DNA from: Pseudomonas sp. VD-NE ins
Lineage (GTDB): Bacteria; Pseudomonadota; Gammaproteobacteria; Pseudomonadales; Pseudomonadaceae
Direction of reading: 5' to 3'
Assembly: GCF_031882575.1 (NCBI RefSeq)
Contig: NZ_CP134772.1
Coordinates: 638,001-702,000 of the forward strand
DNA: 64,000 nucleotides
The notes beneath the pieces are model-generated. The model had not been told where the DNA came from, made no database searches, and worked only from the letters and a program-made list of their open reading frames with translations. Each line of letters starts with the position of its first letter. The first letter of the stretch is position 1. Both the position numbers and the translations under genes were made by a program. Below are positions 55,378 through 64,000 of this stretch, piece after piece.

Positions 55378-55512
55378 TCCAGGTGCGCCAGATTGGGGCG
55401 CGCCTGTGCTGGCAGATGAGGATACATAAACGATAAACATGTACCACGGGCCCGCAGGCCTGCAGGACCACACTCATTCGATCGTTATCCGATTCTTTTT
55501 CGCAGGATGCTT

Positions 55513-58500
55513 ATGATGAATGACGTGTCAGGTCAGACCGGCCGCACTGGAATACCTTCCCGCAATTTCAGGATGCCTTCCCTGAGTCCCGCGTTCCTCA
55601 CGGAGGAGGATGCAGCCTATTGGGTCCATAACCGGATACCTCTGAAGACGGACAGGGAATATGGCAGCGTGATCCTGCTTCGCCCGGATGGGCGATTCGT
55701 CGCAACCTCACCGATCCCGGGAGAAGTCACACGCTTCGATTTCGGTACCATCATCGAAGTCGATGCCGCAGGCCACTACGTGCACCCTCGTGGCTATAAA
55801 TGCGTGGCGAACCTGCATTGCCATGCGCCTCTGTACGAGGAAGTTCGCAAAGCCAATCCGCGTCAGGATGAACGGATGATAAGGCTGTTCATCAATTTTT
55901 TCTCCGATCTGGATTTTGTCGCGGATGTGGCAGCGAAGGACTTTTTTCGCAGTGCTTATCTGTCCGGACCCGATGGAACCTTGCTCAAATATTCGCCGAG
56001 TGGCTCGAAAGAGGAGTTCAGTTACTACCTCTGGCGCAAGGCCGGCTCGCCGGCGGGTAATCCGGTGGGGACTTATGACGTCATGAGCATCATCAACAGA
56101 CTTGCGTCCGTGGGTGAACTGAAAGTCATTGTTTCGCACGCAGACTGGGGGCATTCCGTCGGTCAAGTGCCGCCGGACTGGAAAGCCGGCCAGCCGTTTA
56201 ACAAAGGCAGGGTGACCGGGTTACCACTGATGACCCGCGTCTGTGCCAGTGCTGAACGCGCCGTTCTCGCGGCACTGAAGTCCAGAGGCGCGCAAACCTG
56301 GGGGCTGCTGCTGAAAAAGACTGCCGGCGAGGAGTATGTAGCGACCCATGCGCGGCCGGCCGGACTGGCGTCATGGGATCCTGCGAAGATCTTTGCGGCG
56401 GATGTTGAGGGTCAACTGCAGTTGCCCAAAGGCTATGAGCTGGAAGGCTTCTACTACGCATCACGCCCGGATCCTTCGCAGTTTCCTCCTGCTCAACCGT
56501 GGCTCTACGAGAATTTCTTCACGCCGCAGGAGATAGCTTTGGCCATTGCCTGTCAGGGCCGGAGCAGAAAGCTGTCGGCGGTCCGCCGGCCTTTGTCGCT
56601 GTACATGCTGGCGCAAGATGCCTCCATGTTGAAGTACAGCTTCAGCGGCAGTGAGATTGAAAGCGCACTGAGCGTCGAGCATTCCGACGGGGCGATCAAC
56701 GATGCCGGGGTGCAATCCAGACTGTTGAACGGGGCATTGCAGCCACGGGAATTTGTCTCGATGCTGATATTGGCTGGCCGGCTCGAGGTAGTGCGGGGCA
56801 GCGCGCTATGGGCGCGTTTGGGGAGGCTGGACCTGGCGTGGGCGCCTTTCGCGGACTTCCCCTGGCCGCTATTGAGTCGGGCGTTTTTATCCGCCGATGA
56901 CGCCGTTCGGTATGCCCACGAACAAGTCGGAATTCGACGTGACCGCCAGTACGCAGGCTATGTATTTCAGCGCAGCGACAAACGCTTTGTGGTCACCGAG
57001 CCGCTGGAAGGGGACATCGATGCGCTTGACCAGGGGCAGCTTTATCCTCGGGATAATCGAGGGCGTGCGGTTTTTCCCGACAACCACGTGTTGCATGCCC
57101 GTTATGTCTCCCATGTAGCGCTCTCGCGGCTGGAACCGGTCGATATCGATTACCGGCAGTGGACGTTTGAGGAGGCATTGCTCAGCCTGCAGATGTTGAG
57201 AGTCGAGGAGATCCGCCAGGTATTGCTTGATGAGACCGTTCTGTATTGCTCCGCTGCCAAGGACAGCCTGGTCAGATTCGCATCTTATGCAACCCTGGCT
57301 TCGAAGGATCTGGCGAGACGCCTGGGAACACGCTTGCACCCCGGTCCATTGGCTCTGGATCTGGACAAGGGCAGCAAACGCCCGCAAGACTTCATCAGGG
57401 AGCAGGTGGCGGCCGGTGAGTTGTTCAACCTGCTCGATAACGAGTTGTGGGGCTATCGCGGACAAATAGTCCCGGGCTGGAGCTTGCCGGCATCGCCGGA
57501 GGTGACAACAACTGAACCGATGACGCCTTTTCCGACGCTGCCCACGCCATCGGGGGCCGAACCAAAGCTACCGCCGTTTCCCTCATCCACTTCGCCCCGG
57601 CCGATATCGCTTTGGCCTTTGCCATGGAAGCGGCCGGAGTTCGTCATGTACGGTGCGGTCTATTCCTCGGCGGACGCAGCGGCAGAGCATCTGTTTGCTC
57701 GCGACGGCCGCCTGCATGATGAGCGCCGAGCCTGGTTCGGATTCATCCTCAAGCACGAGGTTCGGGAAGAATACATTGGCACTGAACTGTTTCCCGTCAG
57801 CGCTCGGGACAGCGATCCGTTTCGCCTGGATTCCGTGTTTGCGTCTCGACGGTCGGCACCCTGGTACCAGTACCCGGAAGGCTTCGGGATGTATGGGAGC
57901 TTTTATGTGCATCAGCGAATAAGAGCACCATCGAGCAGCCCCGAGAGCTGGCTGGGGCAGTATTTCATATCGCCAGACAATCTGACCGCGGCGATGTACT
58001 ACGGTCGCCGTCGGCCTGTCATCGCGTCGTCGCCCGCAGCGTTTTATCTCGCCGCCCGGGACGGTGCTCTGCTGAAGTACGCAAGCAGCACGGCCAGCAA
58101 GTTGTTCCACGATGACACGTCCCGGGCAACACTTGACCAGATCAAACAAGGCCTCGCTTCCGGAGCGTGGCTGCCGACTGACTTCATCCATGAAGTCGCC
58201 GCGAGCGGTGAACTCTCGGTGGTGCGCACGAGCTTGTGTTGGGATCGCTCAGGACAGGTCACGCCAACGTGGCAGCCGTACGCGAATCTGGAACGTCGAT
58301 GGCTCGGCCCCGCATTTCAACGCGCTGATGATGCGGCGGCATTTGCCAGATCGGTATTGCCCCGTCTCAGCGACAAGGTTTTCGGCGGCGTGATTGTGCG
58401 AAGGCCAGACAACCTCTATGTGGCCACGACGCCCATCGAGGTTTCGCGGGAGGATTTCGACATCACCGAGATCTTTCCGGATGAAGCCAAAACCGCCGGA

Positions 58501-60327
58501 TTGTTTCCTGCTGGCTGCAGCATCACGGCGCGTTATCGATCCAGAGTGGCGAGGGAACTGTCGGTCATTCTTTCTCGTGTTGAAAAGCAGATTTACCTCA
58601 ACATGCTGTCGGTTGACACCGTGTATTTGGCCTTCACCCGCAAGCCGGCGAGGACCTGGGATGAATACCTGTTCGGACCCGACGGTTCGTTGATTCGCTA
58701 TCAGCCGGGAATATGGGAGCGCGTGCGAGGCGACCTGTTGGCCGTTCTGACGGATTACAAAGCGGTACCGGCCGACCTGGATGGTGATGCGATCAAGCAG
58801 CGCATACGTAGCGCAAAACTGAAACCGAGTGAATGGGTCGACGCGCTGGCGAAGGCGGGTTACTTGCAGGTTGTCATCGGCAGTGACATCTGGGGCTTGC
58901 CGCGCCAGGTGAGTCACTGGGTTGATTATTCCGCGGATCTGCAGCCCGTAATGGATTACACCAGGGCGACAAGCGCCCCTCTGTGCAGTCCGGTGTTCAT
59001 TCAGGCAGACGCTGCCGCGCGGTATGTTCATGACGTGGTGGTGAGCAGGGATACCCAGACTTTCGGTTTCATACTGCGCGCTCGGGATGGCTTGTTCCTC
59101 GCCAGTCTGCCCGTTGAGGTGCAACGCTCTGAACTGGCCGTGGATCGGGTATTCGAACAGGCCCGACTGCTTTCAGGCTACGCACTGGACTCGATTTATC
59201 TGCGTGCAGCACTGCCTCCACTCGGCGCAAGGCCCAATGATTTGCGCCATTTCCTCCTGACTCCCAACGATGTCCAGCAAGCCTGCCGACGGGCCAGTAC
59301 GCCGCAGGGGTACAAACCGATCTACATTTCCTGTGCCGATGGCGCGTTGTTGAAACTGCAATTGCATGCCTTTGAGCCTGGTGTGTTCTACGACAGGTTC
59401 GGGCAGGTTGAATTGCGCCCCAATACGTTTGTTTCACGCGAGCAGGCGGCGATTGATGAACGAGACATAGCCAAAGGTCTGTTCAGATTTACAGACTACG
59501 TGCAGCGGATGGCCCGGGCCGGCCGACTCGACGTCATTGAAACCAGTGATTACTGGTCGCGGCATGGTCAAGTGGATGAGCTTTGGCAACCGCGTATGAC
59601 CGATGCTTCCAGCGAGCAACGCTGGCGCGACAATCCGGTGCCGGCGTTGGGGCCGGTCTTTCATCACTCTGACGATGCCGCCCGGTATGCGCAGCAGCGC
59701 ACGGACGATGCTGTTCCCGGCGAAACCGGTTACGAGGGCGCGATCCTGGCGCGACTGACGAGCAGTCGATTTGTCCCGCTCGAGCCAATAGCCTGGTCTG
59801 CCTATGAAGAAGACCCTCTGTTACGCCTGTTCCGCTCGTCGAAGGATCCTTCGGTGAACTGGCGAAACCCGGTGGCGCGATATCCCAACGGCTATATTTT
59901 CGTGGCCAGCCACCAGTTCCATTTGTCGGGCAATACCACGCTTGCACCGGACACCGACGATGTCGGAGCCAATTTCGCTGCGCCTGCGCGGGTTCATGAG
60001 CACACACATGTGCTTAAAGGCAAAGGGTTCGATATTCAGGATTATTACTACTCAACGCCGAACCACGTGTTGATCAAGTACACGCCCGTTTATTCGCTGG
60101 CCGAAAGAACCTTATTGCTCACTCGCCCGGTGGATTTCGAAGCCGGGCGTTGGGTCAGCCGGCTTAGCCCGGGCGAGTTTGTCTCGCAGCTCATGGAACT
60201 GGGTGAGTTCAGGGTGCTGATCGCAGGGCATTACTGGCGTCAGACCGGACGAATGGGCACCGCCTGGAGGGCTCGTCGCCAGCAGTCTGCAACTGAGGGT
60301 GGTGCGCGAGTCAGGGACGAGTTGTAA
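55513..60327 (+). CDS. Giant protein of about seven DUF4329-like repeats
   Basis: A 1604-residue protein without signal peptide or membrane segments, so likely cytoplasmic or delivered by a secretion machine. About seven repeats of 200-250 residues run through it, each beginning like PAFLTEEDAAYWVHNRIP or PVFIQADAAARYVHDVVV, then GFILRARDG, then DGALLKY and finally a helical SGELSVVRTSLCW unit. The first repeat resembles DUF4329: E49-G51, H102-x-H104 (LHCH), and S131-x-x-D134 (FSDLD), a JAMM-metalloprotease-like set. The others lost the HxH. A Pro/Thr-rich linker divides repeats 3 and 4. Start is ATG 55513 (5 bases behind AGGA); 55516 is possible. Function unknown; an effector or toxin is suspected. 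Confidence 0.72.
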   Translation: MMNDVSGQTGRTGIPSRNFRMPSLSPAFLTEEDAAYWVHNRIPLKTDREYGSVILLRPDGRFVATSPIPGEVTRFDFGTIIEVDAAGHYVHPRGYKCVANLHCHAPLYEEVRKANPRQDERMIRLFINFFSDLDFVADVAAKDFFRSAYLSGPDGTLLKYSPSGSKEEFSYYLWRKAGSPAGNPVGTYDVMSIINRLASVGELKVIVSHADWGHSVGQVPPDWKAGQPFNKGRVTGLPLMTRVCASAERAVLAALKSRGAQTWGLLLKKTAGEEYVATHARPAGLASWDPAKIFAADVEGQLQLPKGYELEGFYYASRPDPSQFPPAQPWLYENFFTPQEIALAIACQGRSRKLSAVRRPLSLYMLAQDASMLKYSFSGSEIESALSVEHSDGAINDAGVQSRLLNGALQPREFVSMLILAGRLEVVRGSALWARLGRLDLAWAPFADFPWPLLSRAFLSADDAVRYAHEQVGIRRDRQYAGYVFQRSDKRFVVTEPLEGDIDALDQGQLYPRDNRGRAVFPDNHVLHARYVSHVALSRLEPVDIDYRQWTFEEALLSLQMLRVEEIRQVLLDETVLYCSAAKDSLVRFASYATLASKDLARRLGTRLHPGPLALDLDKGSKRPQDFIREQVAAGELFNLLDNELWGYRGQIVPGWSLPASPEVTTTEPMTPFPTLPTPSGAEPKLPPFPSSTSPRPISLWPLPWKRPEFVMYGAVYSSADAAAEHLFARDGRLHDERRAWFGFILKHEVREEYIGTELFPVSARDSDPFRLDSVFASRRSAPWYQYPEGFGMYGSFYVHQRIRAPSSSPESWLGQYFISPDNLTAAMYYGRRRPVIASSPAAFYLAARDGALLKYASSTASKLFHDDTSRATLDQIKQGLASGAWLPTDFIHEVAASGELSVVRTSLCWDRSGQVTPTWQPYANLERRWLGPAFQRADDAAAFARSVLPRLSDKVFGGVIVRRPDNLYVATTPIEVSREDFDITEIFPDEAKTAGLFPAGCSITARYRSRVARELSVILSRVEKQIYLNMLSVDTVYLAFTRKPARTWDEYLFGPDGSLIRYQPGIWERVRGDLLAVLTDYKAVPADLDGDAIKQRIRSAKLKPSEWVDALAKAGYLQVVIGSDIWGLPRQVSHWVDYSADLQPVMDYTRATSAPLCSPVFIQADAAARYVHDVVVSRDTQTFGFILRARDGLFLASLPVEVQRSELAVDRVFEQARLLSGYALDSIYLRAALPPLGARPNDLRHFLLTPNDVQQACRRASTPQGYKPIYISCADGALLKLQLHAFEPGVFYDRFGQVELRPNTFVSREQAAIDERDIAKGLFRFTDYVQRMARAGRLDVIETSDYWSRHGQVDELWQPRMTDASSEQRWRDNPVPALGPVFHHSDDAARYAQQRTDDAVPGETGYEGAILARLTSSRFVPLEPIAWSAYEEDPLLRLFRSSKDPSVNWRNPVARYPNGYIFVASHQFHLSGNTTLAPDTDDVGANFAAPARVHEHTHVLKGKGFDIQDYYYSTPNHVLIKYTPVYSLAERTLLLTRPVDFEAGRWVSRLSPGEFVSQLMELGEFRVLIAGHYWRQTGRMGTAWRARRQQSATEGGARVRDEL

Positions 60328-60353
60328 CGCTCGATCCAGCGGCTACATGGCCG

Positions 60354-60381
60354 GGAGTGTGCCGCCGTCGGCGGCCACTCC
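60354..60381. terminator. Hairpin between the DUF4329-like and PepSY genes
   Basis: GGAGTG..GCCGCC and GGCGGCCACTCC form a stem around GTC, with a single bulged T. It lies between the convergent ends. It has no long T-run, so efficiency is uncertain. Confidence 0.5.
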
Positions 60382-60395
60382 ACATTGAGCCCGAT

Positions 60396-61769
60396 TTACG
60401 TCGAGGCAGATTCAGCTTGCCGGTCAAAGCGCGATAGCAGCAATCGATCCAGTAACCAGACGACCACCAGCGAAGCGCCTACCAGCGGAAACACCACCGC
60501 CAAGGCCAACATGATCACCACGCCGGTTTTCCACTTCGGCAAATCATGACGCAACGGCGGTACGCCGAATTTGCCCTGTGGCCGACGCTTCCACCAGATC
60601 ACCACGCCGCTGACAGCGCTGAGCAGAATCATCAGGCAGATCAGCAGTACGACGATCTGGTTGAAGGTGCCGAACATCTTGCCCTCGTGGAGCATCACGC
60701 CGATCTCGGTGGCGCGAGCGACGCTGCCGTACTGTTCGAAACGCACATCGGCGAGGACCTTGCCGGTGTATTGATCGATGTGCAGGGTGGCGTCGTTGCG
60801 CGGGTCGTCGGCGAACACGGCGATGGTGAACACGCCGGTGGCGGTGGTTGGCAGGGTGATGCTGTAGCCCGGTTCGACCTTGCGCTCGGTAGCGATGTTT
60901 TGCACATCTTGCAGGCTGATGGCGGGTGCTGCGGGGCCAGCGTTGGTGGCGCCGTGGTTCATGTGTTCGGCGTGGTCGCCGGACATTGGCATCGGCGTGT
61001 TTTCCATCGCCCAGGGCACGGTCTGGCGCGTGGCGCTGTTAAGGGTTCGCGCCTCGACGTCGGAGGTCGGCACGTTGTCCCACATCGCCGCCGGGAACAC
61101 GTTCCACACCTGCGCGTATTGCTTGCCCCAGAAACCGGTCCAGGTCATGCCGCTGAGCAACATTACCAGCAGCAACGTCGCCCCCCAGAACCCGGTGACC
61201 GCGTGCAGATCACGCCACAGCACGCGGCCGCGACTGTTCAGCCGTGGCCACAAAATGCCCGCGGCCTGACCGCGTGGCCACCACAGGAACAGGCCGGACA
61301 CCACCAGCACCACGCCCCAGCCGGCGGCCATTTCGATGAGGCGGTCACCGACGGTGCCGATCATCAACTCACCGTGGATGGCGCGGGCGATGGCTTGCAG
61401 ATTCTGCTTGGCATCCTGCTCACCGAGAATGTCGCCGTGGTACGGATCGACGAATACGTTGAGCTCCTGCCCGGCATTCTTTACTACAAACTGTGCGCTG
61501 CGTTCGGCGTTGACCGGTGGCAGGTACTGGGTGATCTGGCCTTGTGGGTAAGCGCTTGTTACCCGCTGCAGCAGATCATCGGCCGGGACAGTGTGATGGC
61601 CGGCGGGGACGTTGAGCAGGCTGCTGTACATCAGCGAATCGAGCTGCGGTTTGAACAGGTAGATGATGCCGGTCAGGGCCAGCATCACCATGAAGGGGGC
61701 GACGAAGAGACCGGCGTAAAAATGCCAACGCCAGGCCAGGTTGTAGAAATTCGGTTTGGGCTGTTTCAT
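60396..61769 (-). CDS. PepSY domain membrane protein (PiuB-like)
   Basis: A 457-residue inner-membrane protein with four helices and a large periplasmic part containing PepSY. The start WHFYAGLFVAPFMVMLALTG and GFWGATLLLVMLLSGMTWTGFWG are typical, with histidines for haem-like or metal binding, plus a His/Met-rich loop (PMPMSGDHAEHMNHG). Such proteins act as ferric/copper reductases or partners of TonB receptors. It follows oprC by 100 bases; the pair likely handles copper. ATG at 61769 after GCGGAGC. Confidence 0.88.
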   Translation of the reverse strand: MKQPKPNFYNLAWRWHFYAGLFVAPFMVMLALTGIIYLFKPQLDSLMYSSLLNVPAGHHTVPADDLLQRVTSAYPQGQITQYLPPVNAERSAQFVVKNAGQELNVFVDPYHGDILGEQDAKQNLQAIARAIHGELMIGTVGDRLIEMAAGWGVVLVVSGLFLWWPRGQAAGILWPRLNSRGRVLWRDLHAVTGFWGATLLLVMLLSGMTWTGFWGKQYAQVWNVFPAAMWDNVPTSDVEARTLNSATRQTVPWAMENTPMPMSGDHAEHMNHGATNAGPAAPAISLQDVQNIATERKVEPGYSITLPTTATGVFTIAVFADDPRNDATLHIDQYTGKVLADVRFEQYGSVARATEIGVMLHEGKMFGTFNQIVVLLICLMILLSAVSGVVIWWKRRPQGKFGVPPLRHDLPKWKTGVVIMLALAVVFPLVGASLVVVWLLDRLLLSRFDRQAESAST

Positions 61770-61801
61770 CACGTGTGCTCCGCTTAGCGAATTTTTTAGA
61801 G

Positions 61802-61861
61802 CAAAAGATCGCAGCCTTCGGCAGCTCCTACAGGGGTACATGCGGGCTGCGATCCTTTGGC
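61802..61861. repeat. REP-type hairpin (class C)
   Basis: CAAAAGATCGCAGCCTTCGG, CAGCTCCTACAGG opposed by GGGCTGCGATCCTTTGGC, a partially decayed class C element between oprC and the PepSY gene. Confidence 0.75.
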
Positions 61862-61869
61862 TTTTCTTG

Positions 61870-63990
61870 TTAGAAACTCATGTCGACCTTGGTCCAGAGC
61901 GTGCGCCCCGGCTCATTGATCGCTTGCGGGTCGTTGGCCGGGTAGCCGAACCCGGCGTTGCCCGCCAGGTTCAGGTGTTCGGCGTAAGCCTTGCCGAACA
62001 GGTTGTCGACGCCGCTGCTGACCTTCCAGTTCTTGTTGATCCGATAGGCACCGTTAAGCGAGAACACGCCGAAGCCTGAACTCTTGTCGTAATCCTTGCC
62101 GACCACGTTGCCCTTGTTCTGGTCGATACGGTTCTGCGCGGCAACCACCCTCCACAGTGCGCCAGCGCTCCAGTTGTCTTCGGAATAGGTCAGACCGAGG
62201 CGTGCATCCAGCGGCGGCATCTGCGGCAGTGCTTTGCCATCGCTGCTGTTCTTGCCCCAGGCGTAGGCCAGGGTCGCATCGGCTTTCCAGTGGTCGGTGA
62301 GTTTGTATGCGGCACCGAGTTCACCGCCCATGATCCGCGCGTCGATGTTCTCGGCGCGCGAGGTGCTCATGCCCATCATTCCGGGCGTGTAGTCGAAGAG
62401 GATGTAATCGCGGACCACGCCGATATAACCCGAAGCCCAGGCTTCAAGTTCGGCAGATTTGTAGTTCACGCCGAAGTCGAACTGGGTGGTCTTTTCCGGT
62501 TTGATCGAGTCGAACGCGTTGACGGATCCGGCGGGGCCGGACTTGGGCGAAAACAGCTCCCAGTAATCCGGAAAGCGCTGTGCATGACCGAGGCCCGCAT
62601 AGAGCGTGGTCGGACTGTCGGCGAGATCATGCTCGTAGCGGATGAACCCGCTGGGCAAGGTGTCGGCGCGGGTGTCGTCGGCGGTCGGGTTCGGGCGGGA
62701 CATCATTCCCGAGCCGGTGGTCTGCCGATAATCCTTGGCCGAAGCGCGGTCGACGCGGGCGCCGCTGATCAGCCGGTCACGGTCGGCGGCGTACCAGGTC
62801 ATCTCGCTGAACACGCCATAGTTGTGGAAATCGGCATCCTTGCTGTACGGCTGATCCTTGTAGGTATCGATGCCCATGCCGCTGCGCTGGCGGTGTTCGT
62901 TGGTCTGCGCGTCGAGGCCGGTGATCAACTGAATATCAGCCCAACGCCAGGTGGCCTTGATCCGTGCGCCGAGGGTGCGGCGATCGACATTGGACGCCAT
63001 CGGCCCCGACATCATGCCGGTGCCGGACGGCGTGCGCAGGGTGTAGTTGTCCATCACGTGGTCGGCGTAGTTGTAGTAGACCTGCGCTTCGAGTTTCTCC
63101 AGCACGTCAGTGATGTTGGATTTCTCGAAACGCAGACCGAGGCTTTCACGCAGGAACTGCGAACCGTCCATGCCGCGTCCGGCGTAGCGTGCTTCACCAT
63201 CGCCCTTGCCGGCGGTCAGTTCGATCAGGGTGTCGGCATCCGGGGTCCAGCCGACTGCGATATCGCCGTTCCACTTGTCGTAGCGCGAGGCGACGATGTC
63301 GTTGTTGCCGTCGCGGTAATCGTCGGAATGCGCGGTGTTGCCGATCACGCGAACATAGCCCAACGGGCCACCGGCAGCGGCGTCGACGACCTTGTCGAAG
63401 CGTCCGTGGGAGCCAGCCAGAATGCTCGCGTTCACCCGCGTGCCGAGTTCGCCGAAGCTTTCCGGCTCGCGATCAAACAGCACCGTGCCCGCCGATGCAC
63501 CCGGGCCCCAAAGCACGGTTTGCGGGCCTTTGATCACGGTGAGTTTGTCGTAGGTTTCCGGCGAGATGTACGAGGTCGGCGCATCCATTCGCCCCGGGCA
63601 GGCGCCTAGCATCATGCTGCCGTTGGTGAGGATGTTCAGGCGTGAGCCGAACATGCCGCGCAGCACCGGATCGCCGTTGGTGCCGCCATTGCGCACCAGC
63701 GCAAAGCCCGGAATGGTCTTCAGATAATCGCCGCCGTCACTGGCCGGCACCGGTTGGCGCGGGTCTTTTGGGTTGGTGACGACGGTCAGCGGTGAACTCG
63801 GGGCTATCGCGGTAATGACCGTCGGGCTGAGTTCTTCGTTGTGGCCGGCATGCTCATCGGCCAGCACCAGCGGGGACAGCAGGGCGCCGCAAAGGACGGC
63901 GGTAGCGTGCCTGAAACGAATCCGCGATTCGTTCAAAGCGAAGGACGCCGGGGCAGAACCCGAGCGTGGAACAGCAGCAAACCTGGACAT
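61870..63990 (-). CDS. oprC: TonB-dependent copper receptor OprC
   Basis: A 706-residue outer-membrane receptor. N-terminal export region ends near LSPLVLADEHAGH; a TonB-box-like LSPTVITAI follows, then the plug (GGDYLKTIPGFALVRNGGT, MFGSRLNILTNG) and a beta-barrel ending in WTKVDMSF, with C-terminal Phe. Copper-type Met/His motifs appear: DEHAGHNEE, MMLGACPGRM, MMSGPM, GSGMMSRP and PGMMGMS. OprC imports copper. The gene reads complete: ATG at 63990, ten bases before the window end. Its promoter lies outside. Confidence 0.95.
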   Translation of the reverse strand: MSRFAAVPRSGSAPASFALNESRIRFRHATAVLCGALLSPLVLADEHAGHNEELSPTVITAIAPSSPLTVVTNPKDPRQPVPASDGGDYLKTIPGFALVRNGGTNGDPVLRGMFGSRLNILTNGSMMLGACPGRMDAPTSYISPETYDKLTVIKGPQTVLWGPGASAGTVLFDREPESFGELGTRVNASILAGSHGRFDKVVDAAAGGPLGYVRVIGNTAHSDDYRDGNNDIVASRYDKWNGDIAVGWTPDADTLIELTAGKGDGEARYAGRGMDGSQFLRESLGLRFEKSNITDVLEKLEAQVYYNYADHVMDNYTLRTPSGTGMMSGPMASNVDRRTLGARIKATWRWADIQLITGLDAQTNEHRQRSGMGIDTYKDQPYSKDADFHNYGVFSEMTWYAADRDRLISGARVDRASAKDYRQTTGSGMMSRPNPTADDTRADTLPSGFIRYEHDLADSPTTLYAGLGHAQRFPDYWELFSPKSGPAGSVNAFDSIKPEKTTQFDFGVNYKSAELEAWASGYIGVVRDYILFDYTPGMMGMSTSRAENIDARIMGGELGAAYKLTDHWKADATLAYAWGKNSSDGKALPQMPPLDARLGLTYSEDNWSAGALWRVVAAQNRIDQNKGNVVGKDYDKSSGFGVFSLNGAYRINKNWKVSSGVDNLFGKAYAEHLNLAGNAGFGYPANDPQAINEPGRTLWTKVDMSF

Positions 63991-64000
63991 GACAATTTCC

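Overview
The window is chromosomal DNA of a fluorescent Pseudomonas, most likely the P. fluorescens group. This rests on GC-rich coding with strong third-position G/C, dense intergenic REP hairpins of the type seen in P. fluorescens, an azurin gene, and gene neighbourhoods I remember from P. aeruginosa (LOG protein-azurin-nadE-pncB; a liv operon beside lysine/pipecolate catabolism; ureEFG beside a DesT-like regulator; ureD-ureA-acetyltransferase-ureB-ureC). The species cannot be fixed from the sequence alone. I saw no rRNA, tRNA, prophage, insertion sequence or CRISPR.

Layout. 0.1-3.5 kb: a fused ATP-grasp/alpha-E protein overlapping a transglutaminase-like protease. 3.6-7.5 kb: a small basic protein, a LOG-family phosphoribohydrolase, azurin, then nadE and pncB (NAD synthesis and salvage). 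7.5-10.6 kb: a lower-GC block with two overlapping small unknown genes, a sodium:amino-acid symporter and a divergent HTH regulator. 10.7-14.6 kb: a LysR regulator divergent from amaB-amaA (L-pipecolate/lysine catabolism). 14.7-20.2 kb: a five-gene branched-chain amino-acid ABC transporter operon behind a clear sigma-54 promoter and a phased repeat array. 20.2-21.0 kb: a non-coding region with DnaA-box-like sites in a repeat of 375 bp offset. 21.0-24.2 kb: SDR oxidoreductase, CDF transporter, AGE-family epimerase. 24.4-26.8 kb: ureE-F-G and a HupE/UreJ protein. 27.1-38.3 kb: DesT-like TetR regulator, a secreted repeat protein, AsmA, a bacterioferritin-like protein, LysR, azoreductase plus SMR exporter, lipase, EamA/AraC pair, PsiF and an AI-2E family membrane protein. 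38.4-41.3 kb: a YegD-like Hsp70, then cbpA-cbpM. 41.3-44.5 kb: twin SET-domain effector-like genes with matching leaders. 44.6-55.2 kb: one long minus-strand urea locus, urtABCDE-ureD-ureA-two acetyltransferases-ureB-ureC. 55.5-60.3 kb: a 1604-residue protein of about seven DUF4329-like repeats. 60.4-64.0 kb: a PepSY membrane protein and the TonB-dependent copper receptor OprC.

How it fits together. Much of the window serves nitrogen acquisition: urea uptake and hydrolysis with nickel-insertion chaperones, branched-chain amino-acid uptake, pipecolate oxidation and NAD synthesis. Both the liv and the urt operon have a near-consensus sigma-54 promoter, which agrees with nitrogen control. The most unusual parts are the SET-domain pair with a shared structured leader carrying an AUGGA hairpin loop (a candidate RsmA/CsrA site), the multi-repeat DUF4329-like protein with only one intact metalloprotease-like motif, the palindrome-bounded tandem arrays that recur at four loci, three of them inside the urea locus, and the DnaA-box-like repeat region.
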